Both the position numbers and the translations under genes were made by a program. DNA of 59,909 nt from an uncultured Thermoguttaceae bacterium (lineage in GTDB: Bacteria; Planctomycetota; Planctomycetia; Pirellulales; Thermoguttaceae). The number at the start of each line of letters is the position of its first letter. Position 1 is the first letter of the stretch. The notes below the pieces were generated by a model. The model made no database searches and was not told where the DNA came from. It worked only from the letters and a program-made list of their open reading frames with translations. Below, piece by piece: positions 39,232 through 49,939 of this stretch. The stretch lies in assembly GCA_938084835.1 (NCBI GenBank), contig CALKER010000022.1:1-59909 (forward strand), in the 5' to 3' direction.

Positions 39232-40158
39232 TTAGCCCACCGATTCGATGACGACTTGATGCACAAGCTCTGCAACGCGCGAGGGTCGCAGTCGGCATGG
39301 GAGCAATTGTTCCAGGTTGTCCACAGCTGCGGCTATGCCAAACCGCAGTGCCTCAACGATGTCCTTACCCTGACCTAGAGCCACACCCAAGGCCCCAGCC
39401 AAGGCATCGCCGCAGCCGATAGGATTTACCCATTGGATTGGGCGAGGCGGAAGAATGCGAAAGGTGCCTTCGGGCCCAACAAACCAAGCCGCCCCGGGAC
39501 CGTCGGTTATCAAAACCCGTTGGGCTCCGCGGGCGCGAAGATCTCTCATTGCTTGAAGGATTTCGTCGTCTGAAACCACTGGCCGATTGAGCGTTCTGGC
39601 CAACTCCTCGCGGTTCGGTTTCACTAGGAACGGTTGACGCTCCAGAGATTCGAGCAACGCTGGGCCCGCGCAATCAACAATGACCCGCCTCGGGCTAACC
39701 CGCAGGAGCTCCGCGAAGTATCCAGCGGGTGTTTCTGGAGGAAGCGAGCCGATGAGGATAGCCACCTTGGCTTTTGCAGCTTCTTCACGCCAAGCTGTCC
39801 AAAATTGGTCAAGCTCGGCACGGGTAAGTGGAGCAGCTTCCTCGACCAATTCGGTGACTAGCGATTGACTTCGGTCGATGATCGTCACACACACCCTCGT
39901 AGGCGCCTCGGTGACCACCCAACGGTAGTCGAGCTCGTAAGCCTCCAGGTCGTCTTCAATTTGTCGCCGAGTTCGGCCACCTACCGCGGCCAAAACTCGC
40001 GCCAAACCGTTTAGGTGGTAGGCGGCCAGGCCGGCATTGAGCACCTTCCCCGATGCACACCACACCGTGCGAGAGGCGCGATTTACGCGGCCTAAGCTCA
40101 GCTGGTCAAATACTAGGATGTGCTGCCAAGCAGGAGTCAATCCACCTATGAGAATCAC
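39232..40158 (-). CDS. PfkB-family sugar kinase (1-phosphofructokinase/tagatose-6-phosphate kinase-like)
   Basis: 308 residues. Ribokinase-fold phosphotransferase with the short N-terminus typical of the 1-phosphofructokinase/LacC branch (TPAWQHILVFDQL, SGKVLNAG-x-x-AYHL), IGSLPPETP, and the C-terminal ATP/anion-hole motif NPIGCGDALAGAL with the catalytic Asp. It should phosphorylate a sugar phosphate. Its ATG overlaps the stop of the upstream iron-type dehydrogenase by four bases (ATGA), showing translational coupling, so the two enzymes probably act on one sugar or alcohol route. Confidence 0.86.
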   Translation of the reverse strand: MILIGGLTPAWQHILVFDQLSLGRVNRASRTVWCASGKVLNAGLAAYHLNGLARVLAAVGGRTRRQIEDDLEAYELDYRWVVTEAPTRVCVTIIDRSQSLVTELVEEAAPLTRAELDQFWTAWREEAAKAKVAILIGSLPPETPAGYFAELLRVSPRRVIVDCAGPALLESLERQPFLVKPNREELARTLNRPVVSDDEILQAMRDLRARGAQRVLITDGPGAAWFVGPEGTFRILPPRPIQWVNPIGCGDALAGALGVALGQGKDIVEALRFGIAAAVDNLEQLLPCRLRPSRVAELVHQVVIESVG

Positions 40159-41345
40159 AGCAGGGCCTCGAGTATCTCTAGAAGTTCCTCGTCCGACAGC
40201 TCACGTGGGTTTCCTTGCATACTAGTACCGCGGGAGTCTCGCACGATGAGCGGCAGTTGCTCTCGGCTAACCCCCACATCCGAAAGCTTCCGCGGAATGC
40301 CGATTGTTTCGCACAGCTCATCGAGTTTTTCCGCAAAAAACGACGCCGCTACTTTGCCATCCTGTGGCGCCTGATCTTTATAAACATAGTTTACTAATTC
40401 GGCGAAGTCAGAGGCGGATATCTCCGCATTGGTCCTTACAGCCGTTGACACCAGCAGAGCACACGCCAACCCATGGGGCACCCGGCAATGCACTCCCAAG
40501 GCTGCTGCAATGCCATGAGCCATACCCAGTCCGGAATTTGCTAAAGCCATGCCGGACAAAAGCGCAGCGTGCGCCATGGCTTCCCGAGCGGCCACATCGT
40601 GCCCGTCCTGAACTGCTCGCGGGAGGGCATGAAGCGCAAGCCGAAGCCCCTGGAGACATAGCGCTTGCGGAATTGGTTGCCGCCTCTTGGAAATGAAGCT
40701 TTCGACAAGCTGTGTGATAGCGTCCATGCCGGTTGCTGCCGTGATTGGGGGAGGGAGATCGACCGTCAGCAGCGGATCGATTAAAACAAGTTGCGGCATC
40801 AATCGGCTGTCCCGAAAACTTTTTTTGAACGGTGGATCATACGAAGAAATAACGGCATTTCGGGTGGCTTCGGCACCAGTGCCTGCTGTTGTGGGCACAG
40901 CGATCACCGCAAGAGGTGGGTGATGAATCCTCCGGCCGGTTCCGACCCCCTCCAAAAAATCCACAATCCGTGGTGGCCAGGCCGAACCCTCTCCCAATGT
41001 TTCCCCGACCAAGCCCGCCACGGCCTTGGCCAAATCGATCGCCGACCCACCCCCAATCGCAAGTATAGCATCGTCCGCTTTGGCACCTTCGGCAACGAGG
41101 TGCCGGGCCAGTCGGTCGACGTCATCCACAACGGGTTCCCGATCAATCGGCGGGAGTTCGAATACTTTCACTCCCCCCGATTCAAGCCCCGCAGAAAGAT
41201 CGTTTATAACACCCCGGCGAACTAAGCTTCGGGAGCCGGGCACCAACCACACCCTTTGGGCAATAGGTCGTACCCATGCGGATAACTCTCGAATGCGACC
41301 GCAGCCAAAAATAATCTGCCGCGGAGCAATAAACTCATAGTTCAT
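40155..41345 (-). CDS. Iron-type (group III) alcohol dehydrogenase
   Basis: 396 residues. N-terminal dinucleotide-binding GGGSAIDLAKA (98-108) and the C-terminal helical metal domain with GMDAITQLVE (207-216), GMAHGIAAALGVH (274-286) and VPHG (289-292). Of the four usual metal ligands, Asp208, His277 and His291 are present, whereas the His that usually follows Asp by four is Gln212; this variant occurs in some family members. It should interconvert an alcohol and an aldehyde or ketone with NAD(P). It is the first gene of a two-gene operon with the PfkB kinase. Confidence 0.88.
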   Translation of the reverse strand: MNYEFIAPRQIIFGCGRIRELSAWVRPIAQRVWLVPGSRSLVRRGVINDLSAGLESGGVKVFELPPIDREPVVDDVDRLARHLVAEGAKADDAILAIGGGSAIDLAKAVAGLVGETLGEGSAWPPRIVDFLEGVGTGRRIHHPPLAVIAVPTTAGTGAEATRNAVISSYDPPFKKSFRDSRLMPQLVLIDPLLTVDLPPPITAATGMDAITQLVESFISKRRQPIPQALCLQGLRLALHALPRAVQDGHDVAAREAMAHAALLSGMALANSGLGMAHGIAAALGVHCRVPHGLACALLVSTAVRTNAEISASDFAELVNYVYKDQAPQDGKVAASFFAEKLDELCETIGIPRKLSDVGVSREQLPLIVRDSRGTSMQGNPRELSDEELLEILEALL

Positions 41346-42827
41346 CCACCAGCCTCCTTTTTAGCTGGAGCAAAAATCTGATCCCTTACCCCGCCGAGGA
41401 CTCAAGTAAACCGGGCGTCGGCGGGCACATGCGTGCTTCCGTAAGGGCTGCCATGGTTTCGCTGCCTAGCAAGTTTGGGGGATTTCGGTTCCTGCAGCAG
41501 AAGGACATATTTTACTCTGGCTCCGCCCAACCGTTGAGCCACCAAAGGAATGCAGCGACAAAGCCCCAAAACCTCTGCGACCGGGAAGCGTCTGGTCCCG
41601 CGAGGCTCGTATGTTCCCTCAGGGCAAATAACACCGTGTAAGCCCCTCCGTTCGTGAGTATGCTGAAGGCTCGGGTGTTAAAGAGTTCCAGAGTACCCGC
41701 TGCAAGAAGTGACAGCAAAGGCCCAGGGAGGACTTATGCGTTAAAGTTGTGGGCGGGCATAGGAATCGGAGGCGAGGCATTCGGGCGGAAGAATCCAGCC
41801 CGTGGAGGCCTTGCCCTACACTCCACAAGTTGTTCATCCGCAGAGGTATGGAGTTCAGACCTCCTGACAGCTCAAAGGTCAACCATAACGCTCGGATAAT
41901 TTAGTTGTTATTGCAGGGCTCCACGGCTCGGGAAATTCCGAGGATATCGACCCAGGGCCTTTTCATCGTCACGGTAGCGCGCACGGAGTCACACCGTCCT
42001 AGCCTGGCCCAATCGCCCACTTCCACTTGTCCCCCCGCGCGCAGGGAATTGCACCTTAAGTACGATTTGTTGATAACTGTTGAAATATCCTTGGTCATCG
42101 AACAGTTTCTTTTACCATCCGCGAGCACGAAGTGTTCATGCTCCCAAGGCTTAGAATCTTTGCCACCCGATCGCACACCTCCGCTTACGACTGCTGGCCG
42201 GTGAAGGGTACAATTGATCGAAATAGGATGCGCTGGAGCTTAGGCTTATGCCGAGTTATTTTCCGTTGGGACCGAAAACAATCGCAACCGGTTAAAAATT
42301 TTCCGATTCACCAAAGAGATTTCCCTTTAGCAAAAACGGATTGCTGGGTAGAAACAATCTGGTTTCCGTAGGCAGGCTTTGTAGGGTGCTTACCATGCAA
42401 GACATGAACCTATCACAAAATTGCGTAAACAGTGGAGTGCTTGAATAATTAAGGGGTTTATTCCAGGATAAGTGTGGCGGACAGCGCTGTAGGTCCCACA
42501 ACCCCGGTGGGTCAGAGATGGGACTTATGCACCTGGTGCAGTGAAACTGGTAACAGCTCAAATTGGTAAACGATCTAAGGATTTGTTGTCGCGAAAGTCC
42601 TCGATTCACAAAGACGGTTACCTTATTCTTATTCTTAAATTCCCGTTGTTTGGTAGCGGGCGCACGATTTCTTCCAGAAAAGCGGAGAAACCCTCCGCCA
42701 CAGAAAGAACTTGAAGACGTCCGGAGCTTTGTTTGCCGTGTCTCGGAAGTATCTGGTGGATCCCTGAACCTTGCCGATGGAGGGCTGTGCTGTCCGATGT
42801 TCTCTTGCCTTAGGGGGAGATTTTCGT
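41346..42827. other. 1.5-kb gene-free divergent region
   Basis: Overlapping frames on both strands near 42292-43048 read through into the next gene and are not protein-like. No structured element was found by eye. Confidence 0.4.
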
Positions 42828-44705
42828 ATGTCAGCATACATGAGGTCAGGCCTGCGCGTTTTGGCAGCTTGCCTTGTGGCTGTGATGACCACGTCAGTTG
42901 CGGCGGGGGCCGAGCCGGTTGATCGGGAGTTGATTCCTGAGGGTCGGCGCCTGCTCGAGTATTTGAGGTCTATCGAAGGCAAAAAAATTATCATGGGCAA
43001 GCAGCGAAGCGGGGGTGGGACAGGTCCCTTCGAACAAGTGCTGCACATAACGGGGCGGGAACCCGCCCTCCGGGGGTGCGATATAGCGGGATTTCATCCC
43101 GTGGGAAGCGAGCTGTACCATCAGGTACTGCGCGGCGCGGTTGCCGACATGAATTGGTGGTGGCTCGAGAAAGGTGGCATCGTTAACGTGCTCTACCACT
43201 GCGGCAATCCGATGCATCCGGAAGGTACGGCCTGGAAGAATCGGCCTAAAGACTCCAAGCCCCCTGACATCGGCAAAATGGTCGCACCGGGGACGGAGGA
43301 GTATCAAAAATTTCACGAGACCCTGAAGTACACCGCAGACTATCTTGAGCAGCTTGCCGCGGCGCGGGTGCCCCTGCTGTTTGCACCTCTACATGAAATA
43401 GACGGCGGCTGGTTCTGGTGGACGGATCTGGAAACGCCAGAGAATACGGCAGCCCTTTATCGGCAGACCTTCAATTACTTGGTAAAGGAACGCAACATTC
43501 ACAACCTGATTTGGGTTTACCATGCGGCGCACGTTTCGTGGGGACCTCATCGATCACAGATAAAGAAAGAGCACAACAGGACGCCAACTTTGGAGGAAGA
43601 AGCCGAATATCGCAGACGCTTCTACCCAGGCGATGAGTACGTAGACATTGTAAGCATGTCGACGTATGTCAGCCGGGACGTCTATCCCGATTGGGGTTGG
43701 GGGGCGGGTTGGGAGGATGCTCGGCAAGGAGCCTATCGGTTGCTCCAGCGTATCGCTCCGGGCAAACCTCTGGCTATCAATGAGACGCCACATCCGATTC
43801 ATCCTTTGGTGGCCCAACAACAGAAGCTGGCTTGGCTTTGGTCCCGGGTATGGTTTGACGCCCCTGCAGATTGGCAGCGATACACCTACAACCATGAGCA
43901 CATGATTACCCTAGATGAGCTGCCGCTACTCCACGACGGCAATGTAGCGCCGAACGTGCGAATCGAATGGCCCATCGACGGCCTTGAAGCCGGATGTGGC
44001 GAAATTGACCTGGCGGGCTTTGCCTCAGACCGGAACGGCGACTTGGAGAGTGTTCGCCTGTATGTGCTGAGCCAGCCCTGGCTTGAGTACTCGGAACGGG
44101 ATGATCGGGCAATAAAAGAGGCGTTTGCTGGTGCGAGGCTCCTCGGCGAAGCCCGCCTGGCTGCTGCCGGCCGCTGGACGATTACTTGGGCCAATCCCTC
44201 GACGGGATTCCATCAGTTGGTAGCCATGGCTCGGGATAGCCAAGGCCTTGTGGCCCACTCCAATGTCGTACGCATTACCGTGGGGCTGAAGAACCTTGCG
44301 CGCGGTAAGCCAGCTTCGGCTAGTATCCATCAGGAGCCGAACGAGCCTACCAGGGCCGTTGACAGTGATCTTTATACCGGTTGGTGGGCGGGTGTTCCCG
44401 ATAAGGCGAAAGGGCCCCAATGGCTTCAAGTGGACCTAGAAAGCGAACGCACTATCGGCGCAGTGAGCGTGCTTTGGTGGAAGGCATATGCCACCGACTA
44501 CACGGTTCAAATCTCTCGCGACGCACAGACCTGGCACGACGTGGGACAGATCGAAGGACGCCGAGGCTACTGGGGAGACTCGGACGTAATCCTTTTCCAA
44601 CCCGTGCAAGCGCGTTACGTTCGACTCTACTGCAGGAAGCCATCGGTAACGTGGCAAACCTACTGTGTAAACGACTTCGGTGTGTATGAATCAATTCCGG
44701 AGTGA
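42828..44705 (+). CDS. Secreted glycoside hydrolase family 26 (beta-mannanase-like) with C-terminal F5/8 type C carbohydrate-binding domain
   Basis: 625 residues from ATG 42828, eight bases after GGGGGAG; a longer frame from 42771 lacks a ribosome site. Residues 1-28 form a signal peptide (AACLVAVMTTSVAAGA). The GH26 barrel shows MGKQRSGGG (56-64), acid/base Glu190 in FAPLHEIDGGWFWW and the likely nucleophile Glu319 in LAINETPHP. An Ig-like linker (IEWPIDGLEAGCGEIDL) leads to a discoidin/CBM32-type domain from about 485 (NLARGKPASASIHQE ... WLQVDLESERTIGAV). GH26 enzymes mainly cleave beta-mannans; the substrate is inferred. Confidence 0.88.
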   Translation: MSAYMRSGLRVLAACLVAVMTTSVAAGAEPVDRELIPEGRRLLEYLRSIEGKKIIMGKQRSGGGTGPFEQVLHITGREPALRGCDIAGFHPVGSELYHQVLRGAVADMNWWWLEKGGIVNVLYHCGNPMHPEGTAWKNRPKDSKPPDIGKMVAPGTEEYQKFHETLKYTADYLEQLAAARVPLLFAPLHEIDGGWFWWTDLETPENTAALYRQTFNYLVKERNIHNLIWVYHAAHVSWGPHRSQIKKEHNRTPTLEEEAEYRRRFYPGDEYVDIVSMSTYVSRDVYPDWGWGAGWEDARQGAYRLLQRIAPGKPLAINETPHPIHPLVAQQQKLAWLWSRVWFDAPADWQRYTYNHEHMITLDELPLLHDGNVAPNVRIEWPIDGLEAGCGEIDLAGFASDRNGDLESVRLYVLSQPWLEYSERDDRAIKEAFAGARLLGEARLAAAGRWTITWANPSTGFHQLVAMARDSQGLVAHSNVVRITVGLKNLARGKPASASIHQEPNEPTRAVDSDLYTGWWAGVPDKAKGPQWLQVDLESERTIGAVSVLWWKAYATDYTVQISRDAQTWHDVGQIEGRRGYWGDSDVILFQPVQARYVRLYCRKPSVTWQTYCVNDFGVYESIPE

Positions 44706-45881
44706 GGACCAGTCAACTTGGGGCGTGGCTGAATTACTCCATAATCAGCCTTACGAAAAGGAAAAGCGTTGGCAATTCTGGCTGTTGCGGTTGAGGCAAG
44801 CCGTTGGGCTTGATTTCCTTGAAATGGGAGACTCGACAACTTTGGTCTCGGCATCAGAGCAGGTTGTCGGATCGGCTGGCGAAGAGGTTTTGGCAAATTC
44901 TTGGCTTTGCCCATAAAGACACAGGCTGCGCGAAACCACGTAGCTGGCCGGTGGGACTATTCGCGCGGCTTCTTGCCCATTTGAGCGAAACGCTCGAAGG
45001 TGGCAGTGAGCCGGCCTTGGCTGGGCGATCTCCCCTGGCGACTCACCGGCGCTCGGTGCGCTTGTCGCCATGATCTTGTCCTCAAGGTGTTCCGATATCA
45101 TTAGGCAGTGAGGTCCCCGAAGTACAAAAGCACAATCCCAACACCTGGCCTGCCGTATTGGCGGCGATCATTTGCTGGCTCGGGGAGAGACACAAGACGC
45201 CTGAGCGCTGGCTACTCTCCCTCATCCGGAGGGAGTTGAGGAGGCTGCGGCTGAACCGAGCTACGGTGTGGGGCTTTTGGCAAGTGTGGCGACTTCCCTT
45301 AATGTCGGTGAGGAAAGGCTTTAAGGCCTCATCGTTCATGGTCCCGCTGGCGAATTTGCCGACGTCGTAAAGGTGCGCAGGCACCGTCCAACCCTTGCGC
45401 GCCTGACTGCGGATGGATGGTGGGATCCTCTTGCGCTGGGGATCGAGCGAATTAAACTCCTGCTTCAAAGCCTGTGACTGCTCTTAGGGAAAATAGCCGG
45501 ACGCTTGGATTCCGATTCACCGCGGTAAATCCTGATAGTTAATAAGTGGGCAGTCCTGTTAGTTAATAAAGTTCGTCTCGGGCGTAACTAGATGTAATGT
45601 TTTGCTCTTTTCGTGGCGTGAGCCTATTGCCGGGTGGGGATGGCAGTCACTGATGTGCCACGACCGTAAACTACATGCGGTAAGCCCCCTTATGTGGGGC
45701 TTGCGCTGCCAAAAGCTGAATCCTCAGCCCTCGGCCGCCACCAGGCTATCCCGAACACGCCTATAACAGCGTGCGAGTGGATCGCAGCTTTGGGGGCTAC
45801 TGCGCCAGCTGCACGAGAAGCTACGACTACAAGGTGGATCATCCGACCTGAAATCGGCTAGACAAATACATACAGTGCCCG
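44706..45881. other. 1.2-kb region without an intact gene
   Basis: A plus-strand stretch at about 45110-45470 looks faintly coding in two frames (EVPEVQKHNPNTWPAVL, and after a stop GLIVHGPAGEFADVVKV ... GWWDPLALGIERIKLLLQ) and may be a gene remnant. Two 16-base near-identical copies (45530-45545 and 45554-45569, TCCTGATAGTTAATAA type) lie 24 bases apart. AAGCCCC (45682-45688) pairs with GGGGCTT (45696-45702). Confidence 0.35.
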
Positions 45882-46571
45882 TTACTTTGTGTTAAGTTCG
45901 TGAAACTTTCGGATTCGTGCCCGCCACGCCGGGAACTGAATGAAGTCAGCGAGGCTAAAGGATTCCTTTCTACCAATGGCCAGCCATAGCTTGCCGGTTT
46001 GGTTTTCTGGCGAGAATGCCACCAAATAATATCGTCCAGGATTAACCAAACGGACGGTCTCGCTCCGCAAGATCCAGGAATCGGTGCCAGTGAAGTGTTC
46101 GTGAAACACCCGAGGCTTTTCCACTTCCTGAGTGGGAAAAACCAACACCCCCATCCCCTCCGGTATCTGGAAAGGAGTAGCCTCGTTCGGCAAGCCGGGC
46201 CCTATCAAGACCATACTTGGGCGGAAGGTCTTCAGGCGGTCAATCTTCGGAACACCTATTTGGATAAACAGGTCAAAATCTTTAGGCACCGTAAATGTCA
46301 GCCACACTTGCGGCCTTTCCTGGGTGATTTCCCGATAGACAACTTGGGAAACGTCGGGATCGGAGATCGGTATGGCTATGTCCGGGCCCGTCGCCGCGTT
46401 TTCCGAGAAGATTGGCCGGTGCGCCAGTAGATGTTGCGGAAATGAAATAATACACCATAGGAAAAGTAGAACCAGCCTCAGCCTGAGCGGTGAGAGCTTC
46501 CTGGTGTGATCTTGGGTTTGAAAGGGATGAAAGTAAACTTTAACACCCTCGTGGGTACCTGCGGTATGCAT
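45882..46571 (-). CDS. Exported protein of unknown function
   Basis: About 229 residues from ATG 46571; earlier starts at 46625 and 46673 are possible and none has a strong ribosome site. A basic stretch is followed by the hydrophobic LVLLFLWCIISFPQHLLA, a signal peptide or anchor. The mature part contains HRPIFSENAATGPDIAIPIS, VSQVVYREITQERPQVWLTF and PGRYYLVAFSPENQTGKLWL, giving a beta-rich domain that may resemble pre-peptidase C-terminal or lectin-like domains. I do not recognise the family. It is isolated, upstream of a decayed hydrolase. Confidence 0.6.
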   Translation of the reverse strand: MHTAGTHEGVKVYFHPFQTQDHTRKLSPLRLRLVLLFLWCIISFPQHLLAHRPIFSENAATGPDIAIPISDPDVSQVVYREITQERPQVWLTFTVPKDFDLFIQIGVPKIDRLKTFRPSMVLIGPGLPNEATPFQIPEGMGVLVFPTQEVEKPRVFHEHFTGTDSWILRSETVRLVNPGRYYLVAFSPENQTGKLWLAIGRKESFSLADFIQFPAWRARIRKFHELNTK

Positions 46572-48030
46572 CACTCTACCACCAGAGGAGGGACGACTGC
46601 TTAGAGACTGGAACTTGTGGTACATAGTGATTGATCCGTAACTTAAGGAAATAGCAGCTGGCGGAAGCCCCACAGACGCTGGCCCGCAATTCCATTACCT
46701 TTGCGCACCCCCGCCCCTAACTCCAGCAAACCCACAAATTATACCGCCTACCGGTTCGAGATAAAAAACGATTCAGCTTCTGCCGGAGGAAGGTCGCCGT
46801 CGTGCGCCATGCATGCGGGCTTTTGATTCAACTGGCCCATTTGTAAGCGACCAAGGGGGTCCCGAGCGAACGTTCGACCGGCTACGGTAATCGTAAGGAG
46901 TTTCCATCAACACCACTTGGTCATCCATGGAACCAGCAGAACCTGGTTGCCTGGCCAATCGACGCTAGTCTGGAGGAGAACGCTTTATGACGATTTGCCT
47001 CGGCCCACTTTTTCTGGATTGCGGGAAGTACTTTCGGGCTCAGACCATTTAGCACAAAGTCCAAAAATACTTCTTACATCGGTAGACGTGGAAGCTCATG
47101 AGTTCCGCAAGAGTCGGCGGCGCAACTCCGACCATATCACCAGGTTAGGGAGTCTGCGCCCCCTCGGGGGTGCAAGACGAAGCATAAGGCTGCCAACCGG
47201 ATGCCGGCAGCTAAGCCGCCGTGAGGCGCCCAACCTGTAAATCCGGGGGGCCTTTGTTTTAGCACTCCTAACGGCAGCTTGCCGGGTTAACTGAAGTGCT
47301 TGTGAAGAAGGGTAAGGGGCGATACGACCTCGGGGCACGACTTCAAGGGTTGCCTGATCATGCTGGTGAACTGGGAGCTTTTCTCTGGTCCTACTGCTGA
47401 CGGGCGAAGCCTCGCTGGGAAGAGGCCGCGCGTGGTAGGACCTTCCTTTCCATCCCTCCGAGAGACAGAGGGTTTACTGGGACTTCTCACGCCACCTTGT
47501 CGTTTACCTTGTCACCTGTGCCAGCCGCCACGTCACACCTCGCGGAATCCTCGCTCAGCCAGCCCGCGACGCGAGCCTGGTTCCAGCACCCGGCGGAGGT
47601 TTGGAGCTGTCTATAGTGAGAGGTTGGTTTGGAGTTGACTACTGTGGCCACACGCTAGTGCGGTGAGATTCTCTCCCCGGCGCGCCTCAACATCAAACGG
47701 CCGCGCGTTATAGAGGAACAGGCTATTTACCGCCGGATTGGTCGCCGACTAAACCTAGCCGAAGGCATCACAGCCTGGACGGTTCCAGAGGCCGCGGAGT
47801 GAATAAATCGCCATACCACACGAAAAAGTGGTTGCCCGCGTGATTGTCCCTGGCTGCGGGTCGAACTGAGCAATTTGCGCGACCGTATTCGGGTGCTTCG
47901 TGGAGGAGCACATTACCAGCTCGCCCGTGCCGCCCTCCACCGCCTCGTCGGCCGGTATCTGGTCCGCGGGTGGATCGCACAATTGGCGACGGTGAAGGTG
48001 GCCAATCTGTGTGTCCTGCGTACGGGCCCG
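46572..48030. other. 1.5-kb region without an intact gene
   Basis: Many overlapping frames but none with family character. The last 280 bases (47755-48030) may hold the eroded 3' end of the hydrolase pseudogene, where frames GTGELVMCSSTKHPNTVAQI and others alternate between stops. Confidence 0.4.
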
Positions 48031-49395
48031 TCACAGGTCCACCACAAGCCACGGCGAGTCTTTTACGACTTGCTTGCCTGTCGCGGACCAAGATGGGTCG
48101 ACCGTGCGCACGGCGTGTACGCCTTTTTCGGTCAGCTTCCGTGCTCGGCGATTAAAGTCGTCGTAGAAATCCCTCGCCGATTGTCCACAGAGAGGGCACA
48201 CCATGCGTAAGGGATCACGCTGGCCACCTGGAGGCCGCCCAATTCTTTCGCGTCGGAGTCCTGAATCACGCGATCGTCGAACCCTAATTTGCCTTCAAAC
48301 AGTGAACGGACGTGCACGTCGCGCGATACAACCGGCTTAGCTTCAATCACGTCGCCACGCAGCACTTGGCGGGCCACCGCAGGGAAGACGCCGAGCACAT
48401 GCGGCGCCGTGACGTCCCATTGCTGGCGTCCCAATCGCGTACTGAAGCAGCCGTCGTCCCGGTTCTGGAACATGAAGGAAACATCCCAGCCTTGCAAACC
48501 AAAACCGTAGGCGCCCATGATGGCCGGTCCTTCCACGCCCATCTCGTTGGGGAATACGTGGATCCACTTGGAGAGCATGAAGGGACGATTGACCACTTGC
48601 TGCAAGCCGGCACTGAGGATCCCCGAACCCGCTCCGCATTTGTTGAAAATGAGCCGAACTCATCCAGGTAAAGCACGTATTGACGATCCTTTGGTCCCAA
48701 CGAAGGTGTTCCGAAGTGTGCCGAGAGCGCGACAAAGATGCCGACTTCCTTCAATTTTGCCACCTGGTAGTCCATGCGATCTAAGGCCTGGGAATCGAAT
48801 TCCAAGCAGCTTTCCGGGGCTCGAATGCCGGCCCACCCCGGCCCGTTCGCGAACATGCGTAAACGAACAGCGTTGATACTGTAGCGGGAATAAAGCCGAG
48901 CGCGCTTCTCCGCCAAATTTTTTTCCGGGGCGCACGCGCTATAACATAGATTAATCCCCCACAGTTTGATCGGGGGATCGCCGTAATGGCGCTTATCCTC
49001 CCGGCGGACAATTCGCCCGCGTGCTCCCGCCGGGTAATCCAACCAGTCCTCCAGGCTGATGAGACTTCCCTCCTCTAAAACGGTCGCCGTCCATACGTAC
49101 CACCTCTCGCTTTCCGGCTCATCAGGAATGTCGGCCGGGGACGGGTACCACGACACAGCCTCCGGCATTTGCAAGGTGAGTGCAACCTGCGCTTTTTGCG
49201 AGGCCTTCAGATGGTCAGCCGCTAAGACGATCCACGCCGCCCCGTCCACCGGAACATCCCGGACCTACGCTGGGGACGTGTTCACTCGTGGACCTACTTG
49301 CAAATCCGCGGCATCGGCACCCGCCGGAACGAGCACTCCGATGGCGATTAATGGGAGAAAATGAGCCCAGATGAGCCGGTCCGACGCGTTTTCAT
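48031..49395 (-). pseudogene. Broken secreted glycoside hydrolase
   Basis: A good AAGGAG and ATG (49395) open MKTRRTGSSG, but the signal-peptide core (LPLIAIGVLVPAGADAA) lies in another frame. The frame then meets a TAG at 49265-49267 and continues in phase with VDGAAWIVLAADH, a catalytic-barrel start (WGINLCYSACAPEKNLAEKRA, SINAVRLRMFANGPG, LKEVGIFVALSAHF). Near 48620-48680 coding jumps to another frame (LQQVVNRPFMLSKWIHVFPN, AIMGAYGFGLQGWDVSFMFQ), and again near 48200 (GVHAVRTVDPSWSATGKQVV), ending at a TGA at 48031. It resembles large planctomycete GH5/cellulase-like secreted enzymes, of which a central part seems deleted. Confidence 0.8.
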
Positions 49396-49939
49396 TCTTC
49401 TACTCCTTAAGGTCCTAAAATTCGGCGATCCCGGGAGAAAGCCCTTGCCCTTTGCGTTTTCGTCCGGGACACACGCTCACGCTGGCCGAGTTGGACACCT
49501 CCAGGCCATTTCTCGAGAGTTCTAAGACTCCACGGGCCGACCTGTGAGAATTTCAAAGGGGGCGGAACCCTCGGAAGAAATCTTCCACTTTGTCAAGGCG
49601 GTTTCTGCGACCCGGCAGAAAAAGGATGCAGAGTTGACTCGGACTGAGCCAGACCAACTCGAGCCCACCTTGGCATGCTGGGTTAAAGCAAATTCCCACT
49701 TCAGTTGGCTGGGCGTGCCAAGCGCTATGTGTGATTTTTGTCGATCACTGTGGGCTGAAAAATTGCAAACGGGATCCATCGCCCTCGTAAGGGCCTAAAG
49801 ACGGTGACCCTGCCTCCCCCCGGTTGCTTTTGAGTTTTTTTCCCTCCCGCTGAATGCGTCCTTGTACCTAGGAAGCGCGACCGCTTTCGGAGGAGAACCC
49901 CATGATGAGGCGTGGGACTATGAGGCGCGAATCATGGGA
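49396..49939. other. Gene-free gap
   Basis: Separates the pseudogene start from the end of the sulfatase gene on the same strand. No convincing frame. Confidence 0.4.
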
